Assembly: GCA_014058105.1 (NCBI GenBank)
Contig: JACGCM010000004.1
Location: 1,054,001-1,118,000 of the forward strand
Reading direction: 5' to 3'
Source of the DNA: Kingdonia uniflora
Lineage: Eukaryota; Streptophyta; Magnoliopsida; Ranunculales; Circaeasteraceae
DNA length: 64,000 nucleotides
The notes beneath the pieces are model-generated. The model did no database searches and had not been told where the DNA came from. It worked only from the letters and a program-made list of their open reading frames with translations. Position 1 is the stretch's first letter; the number at the start of each line of letters is the position of its first letter. Of the stretch, positions 10,342 to 22,200 are shown piece after piece. The translations under genes were made by a program, and so were the position numbers.

Positions 10342-12610
10342 GAATTGACAATTTCGTCAGAAGAGGAAGAATATACTGAATCAAGCGATGAGGAAGAAGA
10401 ATATGATGAATGTAAAGTTTCTCAATTGCGCTTTTTATCTGGCAAAAAATGGAAAGTCGGGTTTGAAGAAGTTCTAAATGTTTCTACTTAATCTCCTCCA
10501 CCTCTTCCAGAATATTATGGACCACGTGATTTTCGGCAACTCACACAACCGGATGGGAAGGGTCATTTGTCCACATCGGTTGCCACTACATCGGTAAGTT
10601 GAAATAACGCAAATTAGTAAATTATTGGTTTTATACTTATTTCAAATTATTTACTTCCGGTAGAATTTAATTTAGATATTCTTATTTGTGTTTATTAATG
10701 CTTTTACAGGCTCGAGTTGGATTTAAATGTCTATCCATTTTAGCCAAGCTCCGTGAAATCTACTTGAGACAATTAAAGGTACCTCACTTGAAGCAGAAAT
10801 CAAAGGCTACCAATTTGATGAGTGAATTTGATTATAAAATTGGGAATGGAGACAACCAAGTAGTTTTGGCAATGGTTGAGCGTTGGTGACCAAGCACTCA
10901 CACATTTTACCTACCTTGTGGAGAGTTAGGGATCACTCCTAGAGATTTTACTGTGCTTACCGGGATAGGTATCGGGATAGGAGAGCCGATAATATTTGAA
11001 GACTTTTACACGGAATACGGTAAGGCCTTAACAACTTTCCCCGCAATGGAGTTTAAAGATTATGAAAAAGGATGTGTTAGTTTTGCTTACCTCGAGACTT
11101 ACCTTGACCATACAAGAGTAGACTTAAACGATAAAGGTAATACCAAAGTAATCTTTAGAGCATTTATGCTATTGCACTTTGGAGGTGTCTTATTTGGGAA
11201 CTCGAAGAGCTGGGCTCGACTAAAGTTGATAGGTCCACTTGCCATCTTAGAAAACAAGACTTATACGATAGACTTCGGCTCCACTATATTAGGGCATCTA
11301 TATTACTACCTTGACCAAGCATCGAAACAGGAGGTGAAATACATCGGCGCCCTTTTCCAATTGATTGAGGTAGAATATTTTTATTTAATAGTTCTAGTTA
11401 TTTTTATTTTTTTTGGAAATCAAGATTATTTGGATAATTAATATTTGTTTGTATCTTATGTAGTATCATTGCTACGAGTATTGTCAGATAGGCCATCATA
11501 TCTTGATAGATAATAGGTTGGATGATTTTTACCCAAGGATGTTAGCCTGGCAAATTACAAGACGAAAATTTACGGGAAATAAGGCGAAGCATCATCTAGC
11601 ACTGATGAGGCAACAACTGGATTTGCGTACAATCAATAACATACAATGGGACCCTTTTATAAATATAAAAGATGCACTAAAGCGGGAGGTAGTCATTGCC
11701 GGTAATATCAGTCGTAAAAGAGTACTCCTGCAGTGCCCATTTGGTGGATACGAGTAGTATCTTGGGGACCATTGTTGGGCTCAACTAGAGCATCGTGCAG
11801 TGCCGTACGACCCTCAAGAGAAACTCCATTGCTTCCCGACTAACAATTTGGTTACTTCCCTCCGAGAAGCGGGCTAGATCGAAGCACAACATTATATTGT
11901 GGGTCACCATGTCGACTATGATGCCTATTGGAGTCATGTTTCACACGGTGCACTCATGTTAGATATTGTGAGGTGTGGAATCATTGACATCCCAGGCCCT
12001 GGTGCTTCGACATGCAGAGTTACGTTTCCACATGTTGAGTTTCCTACTGCAGATTTTTTTACTCAGGAGACACAAATCCCTCCCCCACAGTTTGGTGATT
12101 ACCCTGGATAGACTATGGAGTTAGGGTCACCACATGGGACCACGTGGCATACCATTCCCTTTAGTGCTACGACCTCTAGTATAGACGTGCCAACAGGATA
12201 TGATTTTTTCGCTATGACTAAGGGTATGCGGAAGCTTACACTTGATATGACATAAGATTTACAGGCTCAAGACCTTCATGACGAGAGTCGTATTATACAT
12301 TTGACGGCAAACTTGAGACGTGCAAAGGGCCGTCTTTCCAAATTGAATGAATATTTAGATGGACAAGTAAGTTGTTTAAAGGAATCTTTTGATATATTTT
12401 CAGTTTAATTAATATTTTCCGTTTTGTCCGTAATTAATATTCCCATTTTTTATGCTTCAGGGGATTGAAGTTGAATGGGAAGATGGCGAAGGTGAAGCGG
12501 GAACTTCTCAAGCGGGGACTTCACATGGGAGGGGTTCGCGGGGAAGGACATCTGAAGGTGGGGCCGCTCTTCCCCGACGATCAAGATGTACCCGGGGATC
12601 TTTTATTTAG
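10342..12610 (+). pseudogene. Plant mobile domain (PMD) protein gene inside the Harbinger element
   Basis: Four exons can be traced with good splice signals: about 10342-10593 (acidic N-terminus, ends TCG/GTAAGT), 10710-11369, 11464-12366 and 12461-12610. Exon 2 shows the PMD hallmarks: a THTFYLPCGELGITPRDFTV block near 10890-10960, a tryptophan block near 11210 (SWARLKLIGPLA) and the DFGSTILGHLYYYLDQAS block near 11275-11325. Exon 3 has an IQWDPF block typical of the C-terminal region. Known PMD proteins (MAIL1/MAIN, PP7-like long form) act in nuclear silencing and genome stability, and many PMD genes ride on transposons. In-frame stops include ones near 10487, 10886, 11757, 11876, 12109 and 12255, so it is a pseudogene. 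Confidence 0.8.
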
Positions 12611-12789
12611 TGTTGTATGGGTCTTGACGGGGATCGTTTGTTTAGTGTTGGATAATGTGTCGTAAAGGAATATTTTGATTTTAATGGAATATTTTGTTTA
12701 TTCTTATGCAATTTACACTTTACAAATTACAATATTGTGCTAATAGATGTTGCCGTCTATCCCTCTTTGTTTTCATTGCAATTTACAAG

Positions 12790-12905
12790 ATTCAAGGGAA
12801 AAAATTTTTACTCAGCGCAACAGGCGCCTGATTGATTTTTTTTCGATCAGGGGCCTAAGTCTTAGGCGCCTACTGCGCTGAGTAAAATTTTTTCTTCTCC
12901 CAATG
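12790..12905. repeat. Internal GGCGCC hairpin between the PMD and transposase genes
   Basis: An imperfect palindrome: TTACTCAGCGCAACAGGCGC on the left is matched by GGCGCCTACTGCGCTGAGTA on the right, around a T-rich loop. The same words form the right subterminal cluster of the element (16196-16310). It sits exactly between the PMD module and the transposase module. Confidence 0.75.
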
Positions 12906-13020
12906 GCTATATTTTATTCGTGACGACTATAAGTTGTGAAATACATCTATAAGCCAATCCCCACACCTCATATTATCCAAAAACCAATTCTGATATTCTC
13001 TTAGTTACAATTTTAGTGTT

Positions 13021-14273
13021 GTGATAAATTTTGAGGGCACTCTTGATGTTTTTATCGATTCTTCATCCGAAGAGGAAGATCGATCTTCAACCGATTATAG
13101 TGATGACGAAGTTATTGATGAGATTAAGATGGAGATATTGATTCTTGAAGATGAAATTAAAGAATTAGAAGAGGCGAAATCTTACTACTTCCGTGATCAA
13201 AGCACATTCGAAAGTGAGAAATTCCACCGAAGATTCCGTATGAGCCGATGACTTTTTGATCGTATTTTGGATGCGGTGGTTGCTTATGACAAGTTTTTCG
13301 CTCGGAGGCAAAATTGTACAAATGTTTTGGGTTTATCGCCTCATCAAAAACTTACGGCGGTATTTCGTATGTTTGCATATGGAGTATCAACGGACACCTG
13401 TGATGAATATTCTCAGGTTGCAGAGAGCACAACCATTGAGTCTGTTAAAAGATTTTACAATACAATGATCGGGCAATTCGGTACGGAGTATTTGAGATCG
13501 CCAACTCCGAAGGATATACAATGGCTGTTGTATGTTGCCGAGAAGCGTGGATTTCCCGGCATGCTAGGTAGTTTGGATTGCATGCATTGGGAGTGGAAAA
13601 ATTATCCCACGGCTTAGGCGGTCAATACGCGGGGCATAAGAAAACACCAACAATCATTTTGGAAGCGGTAGAATCTTTTGATTTATGGATATGACATTGT
13701 TTTTTTGGAATGCCTGGCTCCAACAGCGACGTAAATGTTCTTGATCAATCAAATCTCTTTCGAGATCTTTGTCTTGGCCATTCTCCACCTTGCAACTTTG
13801 AAGTCGATGGAAAACCATACGACATGGGCTACTACTTGGCGGATGGTATATATTCGAAATGGGCAACGCTTATTCAAACCTTACGATTTCCCTGAGGTAA
13901 TGCAAATAAATATTTTGCCAAGCAGCAAGAGTTATATCGAAAAGACGTAGAACGAGCTTTCGGTGTGCTTCAATCTTAATTTGTAATTGTGAAATGTCCC
14001 GCAAGATGTTGGTCACCCAAAACCCTGCGCAAAATAATGTAAACATGTATAATTATGCATAACATGATCGTCGAGGAAGAAAGCAATAGGTACGAGGTAA
14101 GCATATTGACCAAATATTTTGTCATAGACCCTCAGCCAATTGACTTGAATCGGGAAGAAGTCACTTTACAAGGATATATTGCGAAGTACGATAAGATGAC
14201 AAGTTCGGACAGATATAAGACACTTCGAAATGATCTCATTACACATTTGTGGAAGCATCAGGGAAACAACTAG
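13021..14273 (+). pseudogene. PIF/Harbinger (HARBI1-like) DDE transposase
   Basis: An acidic and coiled N-terminal part (13021-13251) is followed by the conserved region: DKFFARRQNCTNVLGLSPHQ (about 13287) and QKLTAVFRMFAYGVSTD, then GSLDCMHWEWKNYPTA with the first catalytic Asp (about 13570-13615). In another frame come MPGSNSDVNVLDQSNLF with the second Asp (about 13710-13755) and MGYYLADGIY. Then KDVERAFGVLQ carries the catalytic Glu (about 13945-13975), and the tail reads MHNMIVEEES (from 14055). All three catalytic acids are present but in different frames, with stops after PTA and after VLQS. In the family this enzyme cuts and joins element ends and needs the Myb-like ORF1 protein as partner. 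The usual ATG is not evident at the 5' end. Confidence 0.88.
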
Positions 14274-14669
14274 CATTTTCAATTATTTGAAATTTATTTA
14301 AAAAAAATTATTTTTATTTTAATATAAATTCAAATAGAAAATAATTAAAAAACTAGAATTTTTCAAACAGATTCTATTATTTAAAATTGCTAAACTTCTT
14401 AAATCCAGATAAACTTCTTAAACAAGAATTTAAACAAAGTACAACCAAATTTAAACAAGGTTTTTAAACAAAGTACAACCAAACTTCTTAAACAAGAATT
14501 ACTAAAATACTACCAAACTTCCAAAATACGATTCTTCAGCTAGAACATCTTAGATATTATTATTAGCTTAAAACAATCTCGTCATAGCCGCATTACGTTG
14601 TGCCTCCCAATAAATCCTTTGAGTGTCGTCCAAAGTAGGCATGCCCATTGCCATCACATTTTGATCGTT
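14274..14669. other. AT-rich spacer between the two convergent Harbinger genes
   Basis: Non-coding, with small direct repeats of ACTTCTTAAACAAGAATT and AACAAAGTACAACCAAA around 14395-14510. Nothing else is recognised. Confidence 0.5.
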
Positions 14670-15939
14670 TTAAGCTTGAAATTGAGCTTCTAAATTCACC
14701 ACAGCCTTTGTCTTCCTTTCTCTTAACTCCATTATACGGGCATCTCTTTCTTCTTTCTTCTTATCTCTCTCAGCAATATACTCTTCTTTCTTTTTATCCA
14801 TTCGGTCAAGACGACTAATAAGTGCATTTTGGCGTTCAATCAACCGATTCATTCCTTTGCTTTTGTTTAGCACTTTTGACACCACCGGGACGTTCCGTCT
14901 CCTCATCCGTAACAAGTACTGGAGAGTCGTTATTGGAGCTAATGGGTGTATCGGGTGTTGCCGAAGTAGACGTTCCAGGGCTAGAATTTGATGTTTACTT
15001 CATTCGTACATTGCGAGCTAACGTGTCCGGGTGTTAGTCTTACAATATTTTCCAGCATTGATAAGCACTTAAAACTTCATAAGCATCTTTATACGACCAT
15101 TTGCCTTTGCCACGTGCTTCATACATCGCTTTCGCGGCATCGTCCTATAAAATAGATTAAAATAATAATAAAATGTATAATTTTGGTAAAAATAGTTTAT
15201 AATTCGTAATGACAAATGTTGAATTACTTACCAAATATTCTTGTTTTATACCGCTTATGGGACCTTGCATCACACTTTTCAAATAAGTCCCATAAACCTT
15301 GCAACCACGATTCATATCCGACCAATGATTTTTTAAATATGAAGCTGTACGTTCAACCGATTCACCATCCTCTTGACAAAATTCATTAAATGCATCCAAA
15401 ACTGACTCCCAAAAAACATCAAGTTGTTGGTTGTTGCTTTTGATTCTATCCTCTGAGACATAAACCTAAGCTTTTGCAAAAATTTTGTTTTGAATACCCG
15501 TCCATTTCAACAACTGAGACCCCCTCCCCCCTACATTGGTAGTTGTCTTGGTCGAGCGACGTCTGCCTTTGCCTTTTTGTCTTTTAACAACCCCCGCGTC
15601 TTCGGATTGAGATAAGTGAACCGGTTGAGAACCATATGATTGAGATGATTGAGGTTGTGAGAAATTGGCAAATGAAGAAGGATGTTAGAATTGAGTGGGA
15701 ATGGCGAATTAAGAGGGTTGTCCCTAATTATTGGGTGTTATAAAAGGTTGAGAGGGTTATACCCAATTGTTGGGAGAGTTAAAAGATTGCAATTGTTGTG
15801 ATTGAGATGATTGAGGTTGAGGGAAATGAGTGAATTGATACCCATTAGGTGGGATTTGTTGTTGTCCAAAATTGTTGGGTTCATTCAAATTACGCTCGGT
15901 ATTGGAATCATTCTCTTGCGTTGGATTCGAAGAACTCAT
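14670..15939 (-). pseudogene. PIF/Harbinger ORF1, Myb/SANT-like protein
   Basis: Minus strand, convergent with the transposase. From the ATG at 15939 it encodes a Gln/Ser/Asn-rich leader (MSSSNPTQENDSNTERNLNE, FPQPQSSQSQQL), then a trihelix/Myb-like block with LLKWTGIQNKIFAKA near 15480 and DAFNEFCQEDGESVERTASY near 15380, and SLKNHWSDMNRG-type signature (LKNHWSDMNRGCK). It ends in a charged coiled coil (MDKKKEEYIAERDKKKEERD, ending at 14670). This is the normal layout of the DNA-binding partner of PIF transposases. Several stops in the leader and frame changes around 14900-15060 and 15400 make it a pseudogene. Confidence 0.8.
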
Positions 15940-16195
15940 CTAATAATTTGCATATATGATGAATTATTCAAGATGAAAAACTTAAAACCCTAGAATATAA
16001 ACATCTAGAAAATTAAAAGGAATATGATAAAATTAAGCAAAAGCTTACCTTGAGAGATCAACCTTAATCCCAATAGAGTGAAGGAGAGTTGTGGTGCAAA
16101 TGGATTTGGTTTTTATTGAAGTGGTGAAGAGAGGGAAATGGTTTTTGGAAAAGTGATGAAGAAGGAGATGATTTGGTTTTGGAAGCTTCAACGAA

Positions 16196-16310
16196 TTTAC
16201 TCAGTGCAACAGGCACCTAAGATTTGGGCGCCTAATTAAATATTTTTTTAACTTAGGCGCCTGTTTAAAAATAGAACAGGCGCACAACACTTGGGCGCCC
16301 AATCGCTACT
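16196..16310. repeat. Right subterminal GGCGCC-word cluster of the Harbinger element
   Basis: Contains TTACTCAGTGCAACAGGCAC, TTAGGCGCCTGTTTAAA and GGGCGCCC words, in inverted order relative to the left cluster. It also resembles the internal hairpin at 12790-12905. Confidence 0.65.
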
Positions 16311-16653
16311 TAAAAATCCAAGACTCGGTCTTAGAATCCAAGACCGAGTCTTGGATTTTGAGACTCAAAAGGGAGTCAGTCAGGCACTGTTGGAGTATGC
16401 AAAATTGACGTGGCAGCTTAAATTCCAAGTCAGTCAGGCATTGTTGAAGATGCTCTTAAAGCCCTCACCCTCTCTCTCTCTCTCTCCACTCAAAATTTTT
16501 ATATCCATCACTTTTAGAAGAAAAAGTATAATTTGGCAAACCAATCACTTTCTAAGCAGTGCATTGCAGGTATTGCAACGCATTTCCGTGCAGTTATATC
16601 CGCTTGCAGTACCAAACACAACTTATTATAAGTACGTACACGACCAGTGGTAC

Positions 16654-17233
16654 TGTAATGGCAAAATTTTGTAGTTTGATACGATTAGGAATTAGCTATC
16701 ACACCAATGATCCTGTAACACTACACTAATATAAAGCAAGAATTGGAGACAGGTGTTTTTAGCGTGAAAGATCTCTGAACAGGTAAAAAACCACAACCTC
16801 GTATGGAAGATTTTTGTAAAAAGTATATTTATGGCTTGGAGTGGATATCTTTATTACAAGTGATCTCTAGAATATAGAAATATTTTTGATCTCGTAAATA
16901 AGAAGTTTGAGTAATTTTTCTGGTCCCTGTCTCTTCTGGAACTTCTTCTTTATATAGGCTTTTCCCACAGCTCTTCGTCTTGTTGGAACACATCTTCTGA
17001 ATAATGTGGTTAGTGGCGGTTGACTAGATAATTAACGAGTTTGTGGGAGACAGGTGTCTTTGATTAAATAACGTCTTTCGGGTTTAGCTCGACCCACGTT
17101 CTTGAGTAGTTCGTGGGGCTAGTTGGAATGTTTGACTGGAGTGTTAAGTGCTAAAATTGCGTGAGCCTGAGATGGAGGTAAATCGATCTGGATGAGCTCA
17201 ATTTTGTGTGAGATCAAGAAATAAGTCCCTACA
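16654..17233 (-). repeat. 3' LTR of the Tat-type element
   Basis: Direct copy of 30139-30717. A TTTATATAGG TATA-like box lies near 16949 but is oriented with the plus strand; on the minus strand no clear box was identified. It is bordered inside by a purine-rich stretch on the minus strand (GCGAGGGGGCGAT, complement of 17234-17246), which fits a polypurine tract. Confidence 0.9.
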
Positions 17234-17249
17234 ATCGCCCCCTCGCAAT

Positions 17250-18660
17250 CGAAGTCACGAGTGGCTTTGGTTGAGAAAGAATAGGTTAAAAGTTGTAAAT
17301 TCAAAATAGATCAATGATGGCGTTTAACTGGGTGTGAGTTACGTGATATTGGAAAGTGATGGGTATTAAATGATGATGCGGATGTATGTGACGGTTGCGT
17401 TTGAATAGTCTCGTCCGTAATAAATGATAATTCTTGGGAAAGCGTACCTGTATAATAAAGTTAGGGCTATATAAAGAGTACATTGATCAATCCTTTGAAA
17501 CAATTTTTACATGCGTAACTTTCTCTGAGATGGTAAAAACTCGGAGTATGGCTCTTGAATAGAGAATTACGTCTGAAACGCAGAGGTTAAAGTTGAAGTA
17601 CTTTGGTGATCGTTCCTTGGAAATGGCGATCTCAGCCTTTGTTCCTCCGATGTACCAAGGCTTGTCGGGAGAGGAAGCGGTTGAAGCTGAGGAAGATTTC
17701 TACTATAAGTGGTGATTTCATGTCTTCGTCTTGACAGGCGAGGAACGTTGGGCCTGTCTCTGCACCCTTGCAGAAGATAGGGTTAGGGGTTCATATGCAG
17801 GGAAAGATGTATCTGCGGGACAGATATGCTGATTTTCTATGTTGCCATGGATTCTAAGGTTGGGCCCTCTTCATCTCTACCAACTCTTCGGTAGTGGTGG
17901 TTATAGAAGAGGCGGTGGTGGCAGTGGAGGAGGAGAATTCGTCAGAAGTCCTTCCATCTTGTTTTTGTGGGTGCCACACTGAGTCTACTGCTTGCATAGT
18001 TCTCGCTTGGAGTTCAACTGGGCTTCAACCGAGCCATGTGAGGAAATTTTTGTGTTGGTTCTACTTTTTTTTTTGCATCAGGGTGAAAAATTACCAAAGT
18101 AAGAAGAACTGGACGGATAGCATTCTGTAAAGTACCTGGAGTTCGGTGTTGGACGGATAACATTCTGTTGTATTTCTATATGAAAACTTGCTATCTGTAA
18201 ATTGTATGTATTATGTTTGATATGAATAAAAGTTAATTTTCATGAAATTGTGGATAGAAAAACTTCTCGAATCGAACTGAATTGTGTTGGGTGTTAGTTA
18301 AATAATTGTTAATAGGGGATAAAACAATGGTGCAATGCTGTTCGAACTGAGATAAATATGTGCTATCAATGTCGTGCTGGTATAACTGATTTATGTTTAA
18401 CAGGTGATGGATAAAAATTGTAGGAAATACGGAATTGGAAATTTGAACTATTATAGGTCGATAGAGGAACAACTATTCGTCGCATGAGGTCGAAATGGTA
18501 AATAGTGTAGGTTTGACTTAGGAGATAAGTTCAAACAATTTACTCCCAGATTTTAGGTTTTCTGTTCATAGATACTTGGTATAAACCGCGTTAAAAGTGG
18601 GAAGTGGTTGAGAAATTTATAAATATGGGTAATACAATTTTTGTAAAAAGAAAATACGGG
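17250..18660. other. 3' spacer of the Tat-type element, no confident gene
   Basis: The region between the 3' LTR and the first antisense exons. A short plus-strand frame (17894-18130) encodes a peptide with VVVIEEAVVAVEEENSSEV but resembles nothing I know. No other structure is recognised. Confidence 0.4.
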
Positions 18661-18664
18661 GAAA

Positions 18665-18944
18665 GGTTAGGATAGTACGGACTCGATCTCAGAGAATTCG
18701 TCATGCCGCAGAAGAACGATTGGCTATAAAAACTGCTGAAGTACGGGAGAGAATCTTTGGTTCGCTTGGTTACGATGTTGAGTTACCAGTGAGGGAGTGT
18801 CAGCTTGAAGGATTAGATATAAGGAGCAGAGAACTTGAGTATGCTCGTTATTTTTATGAAGTATTCTTTCGTGTATTCGTGAGTGATTCAGAAGAACGAG
18901 AAAAGGTTGGTGGGTTTGAATGCTGGAGTAGAGATCGAATTTGA
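18665..18944 (+). pseudogene. Small basic/acidic ORF upstream of the antisense gene
   Basis: An open stretch of about 90 codons encodes RTRSQRIRHAAEERLAIKTA and then AEVRERIFGSLGYDVELPV. It is on the plus strand, antisense to gag-pol, and lies 5' of the larger antisense gene, so it may be an early exon or a separate ORF. I do not recognise the family. Confidence 0.35.
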
Positions 18945-19294
18945 AGATATGAGGATCAATGAATGATGTGATTAAATGCTGGTTGCTTAAGTGTACAAAA
19001 GTTGTGATGGATGTTGTGTAAAGTGTGTCTTATGAATAAAATAAATGCTGGAATGTAACAAAAATAATATAAGTCAATTGGATCCTCTATAGGGGCGAAT
19101 CTATTTTGAGACTGTTTAGCAAACATTTTGAATAAATTTGAATATTTGTACAATTTTCAAAATGACGTCAATCACTATAAGTATGATAAACAAGAACTGT
19201 GAAACAAAAATATGAAAATGCAGAAGCTTCTAGTTTTATTTTGTATGCAAAAAGGAAATAGAGTTCTGACATCGTGCAGTATGAGTCATCATGA

Positions 19295-22200
19295 GTGAGG
19301 AAGGTCAGGAAAAGATATGGAAATAAAGAAAAAAAATATGTTAAAAATGAGAGGGGTTGTAATGATGGAAATGTGGTTTTATCAAAAATGTACAAAGTGT
19401 CTGACATAGAGAGTGGAAAGAACGCATCGGTTATGGAATCGAGGACAGTTCGTGCGAAGAGCAATAAATGTCAGCCGCATGAGAGAAAAAGGATAAATCA
19501 TTCTTCTTTGTCTCCAAACAAACATTTTATCACAAAAAACTTAGAGAGCACTCAAAGAGAAAGATAAAAAATCAGGGGAGTCGATAAAGAGTTATCTGAA
19601 GGCGATAAGCAGTTATAGAGGGCAAAAGATTTGAGATCTCGTAGGTGGCAGTACAGCAGCGTTGTGAGGGGAAAGCTTGATTCTACTGCCGATTCTCATT
19701 CGGATACTGAAGGTTAGTAGAGATATATGTAATAAATTTTTATTTTTTATAGTTTAAAGATATTGTTATACGTGAATGATTGATTAGAGATATATGTTGA
19801 ATATATATATATACGTATACATAGTTGAAGAATGATAAATACCTTAACCTGTATGTAGGTCGAGCGTGAGAGGCATCGGTGTAGTTAAAAAAGTCCTGTA
19901 AAATTTGTTTTTAAGATGGGTAGGTCGTCTGTTAATGAGGTTTTGACCTCTGGTCGGACGAATGAGTCTGATAATGAAGGGGAAGGAGGATTGGAACAAT
20001 TCTTGGGTTTCTCTGGTCAGTTGATATCTTATCCCCCGGGTTCTGATGCCTTTAGAGAATTTTGTAAAGCCAAGGCGGCTGTAGGAGGGAAGTGGGGTAA
20101 ATGTGTAGAGTTTGTCGGTAGGTAGTTTAGGGGTAGTTCAGTAGCTGAGGGGGAAGAGTATTTTTTTCTGTTGGCAAATTTGGAAGCAGAAAAACAAGAT
20201 AGGGGTATAGATGAATCGATCTCATTAGAGTATTTCGATGGGGATGTCCAGAGTGACCTCTCAGAGGGTTTTCTGTTTTACCTATCTCAATTAGAGTATG
20301 GGTTGAGCCCTCCCCCCCCACACCAATTTGGCGAAGGGGATTATGAATGCAATTGGGGCATGTCCTGTTCAAATGAACGGGAACATGTGGGAGGTAATAA
20401 CTGTGTGTGACCATCTGAATAAAAGGTGGGAAAGGGAGGAAAAAGTAAGAAGGATAACCCCTGAGGACGTTCTGCAGTTTTACAGGGTGAAGAATTATAA
20501 GGCCAGTAGGGGGTCGTATTTCTGTGCGAGCGTAACTCGGCGTCGCTTTTTTGATCTGAATTCAGCAGATCGAACCTGGAATAACAACATCAAATGGGTG
20601 AAGGGTAATTGCCTTCAAAGAGATGATGAAGAACCTTTGGACCTTCAATTTAGATTTGTAAAGCAAAGTAAGTATAGACATGTATATATATAATTATTGT
20701 TATGTTTTGTTGACAACTGTAGTTGATAGTAAAATGTATTATTGTAGGTGTGAACTCTACAGTGGAAAGGAAAGAATCCCTATTGGACGAAGTTGTGGAG
20801 GAGGAGACTGAACTCGAACTAGTCTTGGGGAAACTTGGCCTGAGTAGAAAGAAGAGAGTTGACAGTAGGTCGAGCAAGGTTCGAAAGGCTCAGTCTACTA
20901 GATCGATGACGGGGGTCGATGAAGGAAAAAGGCAAACAAGTGGTGAGGATGCTCGAACGAATCCTTCTAAGACTCCTAGAACTGGCAGTTCAGCCCCGCC
21001 GAAACCCGCTAAACTGAACAAGGTAGCTCAATTCTTTCCGAAGAAATGGATGCTAAAGACTTTGTCGACCCTGGATGCCACGGAAAGTGGTAAGGTTACC
21101 AAAGTAAAAAGGAGGAGGGTTGTATCCTCTGGGGAGAAGGTCGCTGAGGTACGACCTGCTATGGTGGATGACCTTAAGGAGGTCGAGGAAAGGGCTAGGT
21201 TGGCAACTCTTCATGGGGAGGAAGACACGAGCAAGATGGTAAGTGTTATATTATCATAAAGAAATGTTTACTATACTTCGGGCTAATAACTGAGATCGAT
21301 ATAATTGTTGCAGGTTGCTCGTATTGTCAAGGGATTTTGCTCGGTATTGAAGAAGAAAAATCCGAGTTGAAGAAGGCGAAAAACGAGATGGAGAAAGACC
21401 TAGCTCGAACCAAGACTAGAGTCATGAAGGAAGTCAGGCAGCTGAAGGCTACTCACTCTGTGGCGATCGGCTAGCTACAGGTCAAAGCATAGGCCAACCT
21501 AGACGAGATTGTTGAGGAGCGTGACAGACTGGGTTGTCACTTGATGATGAAGGGCTATTCTCAGGAGGAGGTGGATGTCATTAAGGCTGACACCTATGTT
21601 GAGGTAGAAGATGAGGAAGCGGAAGTGATGGGAGTCGTGGATGGTCTGGATGGTGTCTCCCGCCTGACAGTACTTGACATCCAAGGGGATGATATCGAGT
21701 TCCCAGAAGGTAAAAGTGAAAAGGTAGGGTAGTTGTGTTGTATAAATATCTGTGAGTTGTTTGAATTGTGTATGAGGATGATACTTTCTGTAGATTGACT
21801 TTGTTTATAAACATCTTATAGGTAGTTAGAGAGATGAATCCCAAAATAAATGAGTTAGAGTTTAGACTTGCTAGGGAAAGAGAAGCCTCTAAGGCCTTAC
21901 TGTCTACGCAAGCTGAGCTGCAGGTTAGTTCGGTATAGGTTATTCGACTTTCATGTTACACCAACGTTAAGTTAAGTAAATATGATAGAAATGCATGACA
22001 AAAATCTAACGCTATTAATATGAAATAATATATCGAAAGTGTGTACCTTGTACGTTGAAAGAAGATTCGTGAAGGATTCATCTGAGAATGGAAGTCCAAA
22101 CTTTTAATCTAAAAGTACTTGGAAGCAGATGTTTAGAAATTACATAGTCTCTTAGAATGTAGTATGTAGATGTTAGGAATTAGATTTTTAGAATTGAACT

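Larger units (their letters stand above)
9612..16455. mobile_element. PIF/Harbinger DNA transposon, 6.84 kb, carrying a PMD gene
   Basis: Ends are inverted copies of GAGCATCTCCAACAGTGCCT (left) and a close variant (right), typical of PIF/Harbinger termini. The 3-bp TTA duplication (9609-9611 and 16456-16458) is the hallmark target site of this superfamily. Contents in order: PMD-protein gene (plus), DDE transposase (plus), Myb/SANT-like ORF1 (minus). Subterminal regions carry GGCGCC-containing words, and a related hairpin lies in the middle (about 12790-12900). All genes have stops, so the copy is non-functional. Confidence 0.88.

Noticed and set aside
21499..21844. Minus-strand ORFs opposite the antisense gene
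   Set aside because: Shadows of the plus-strand coiled-coil exons, which have recognisable protein patterns and splice sites.
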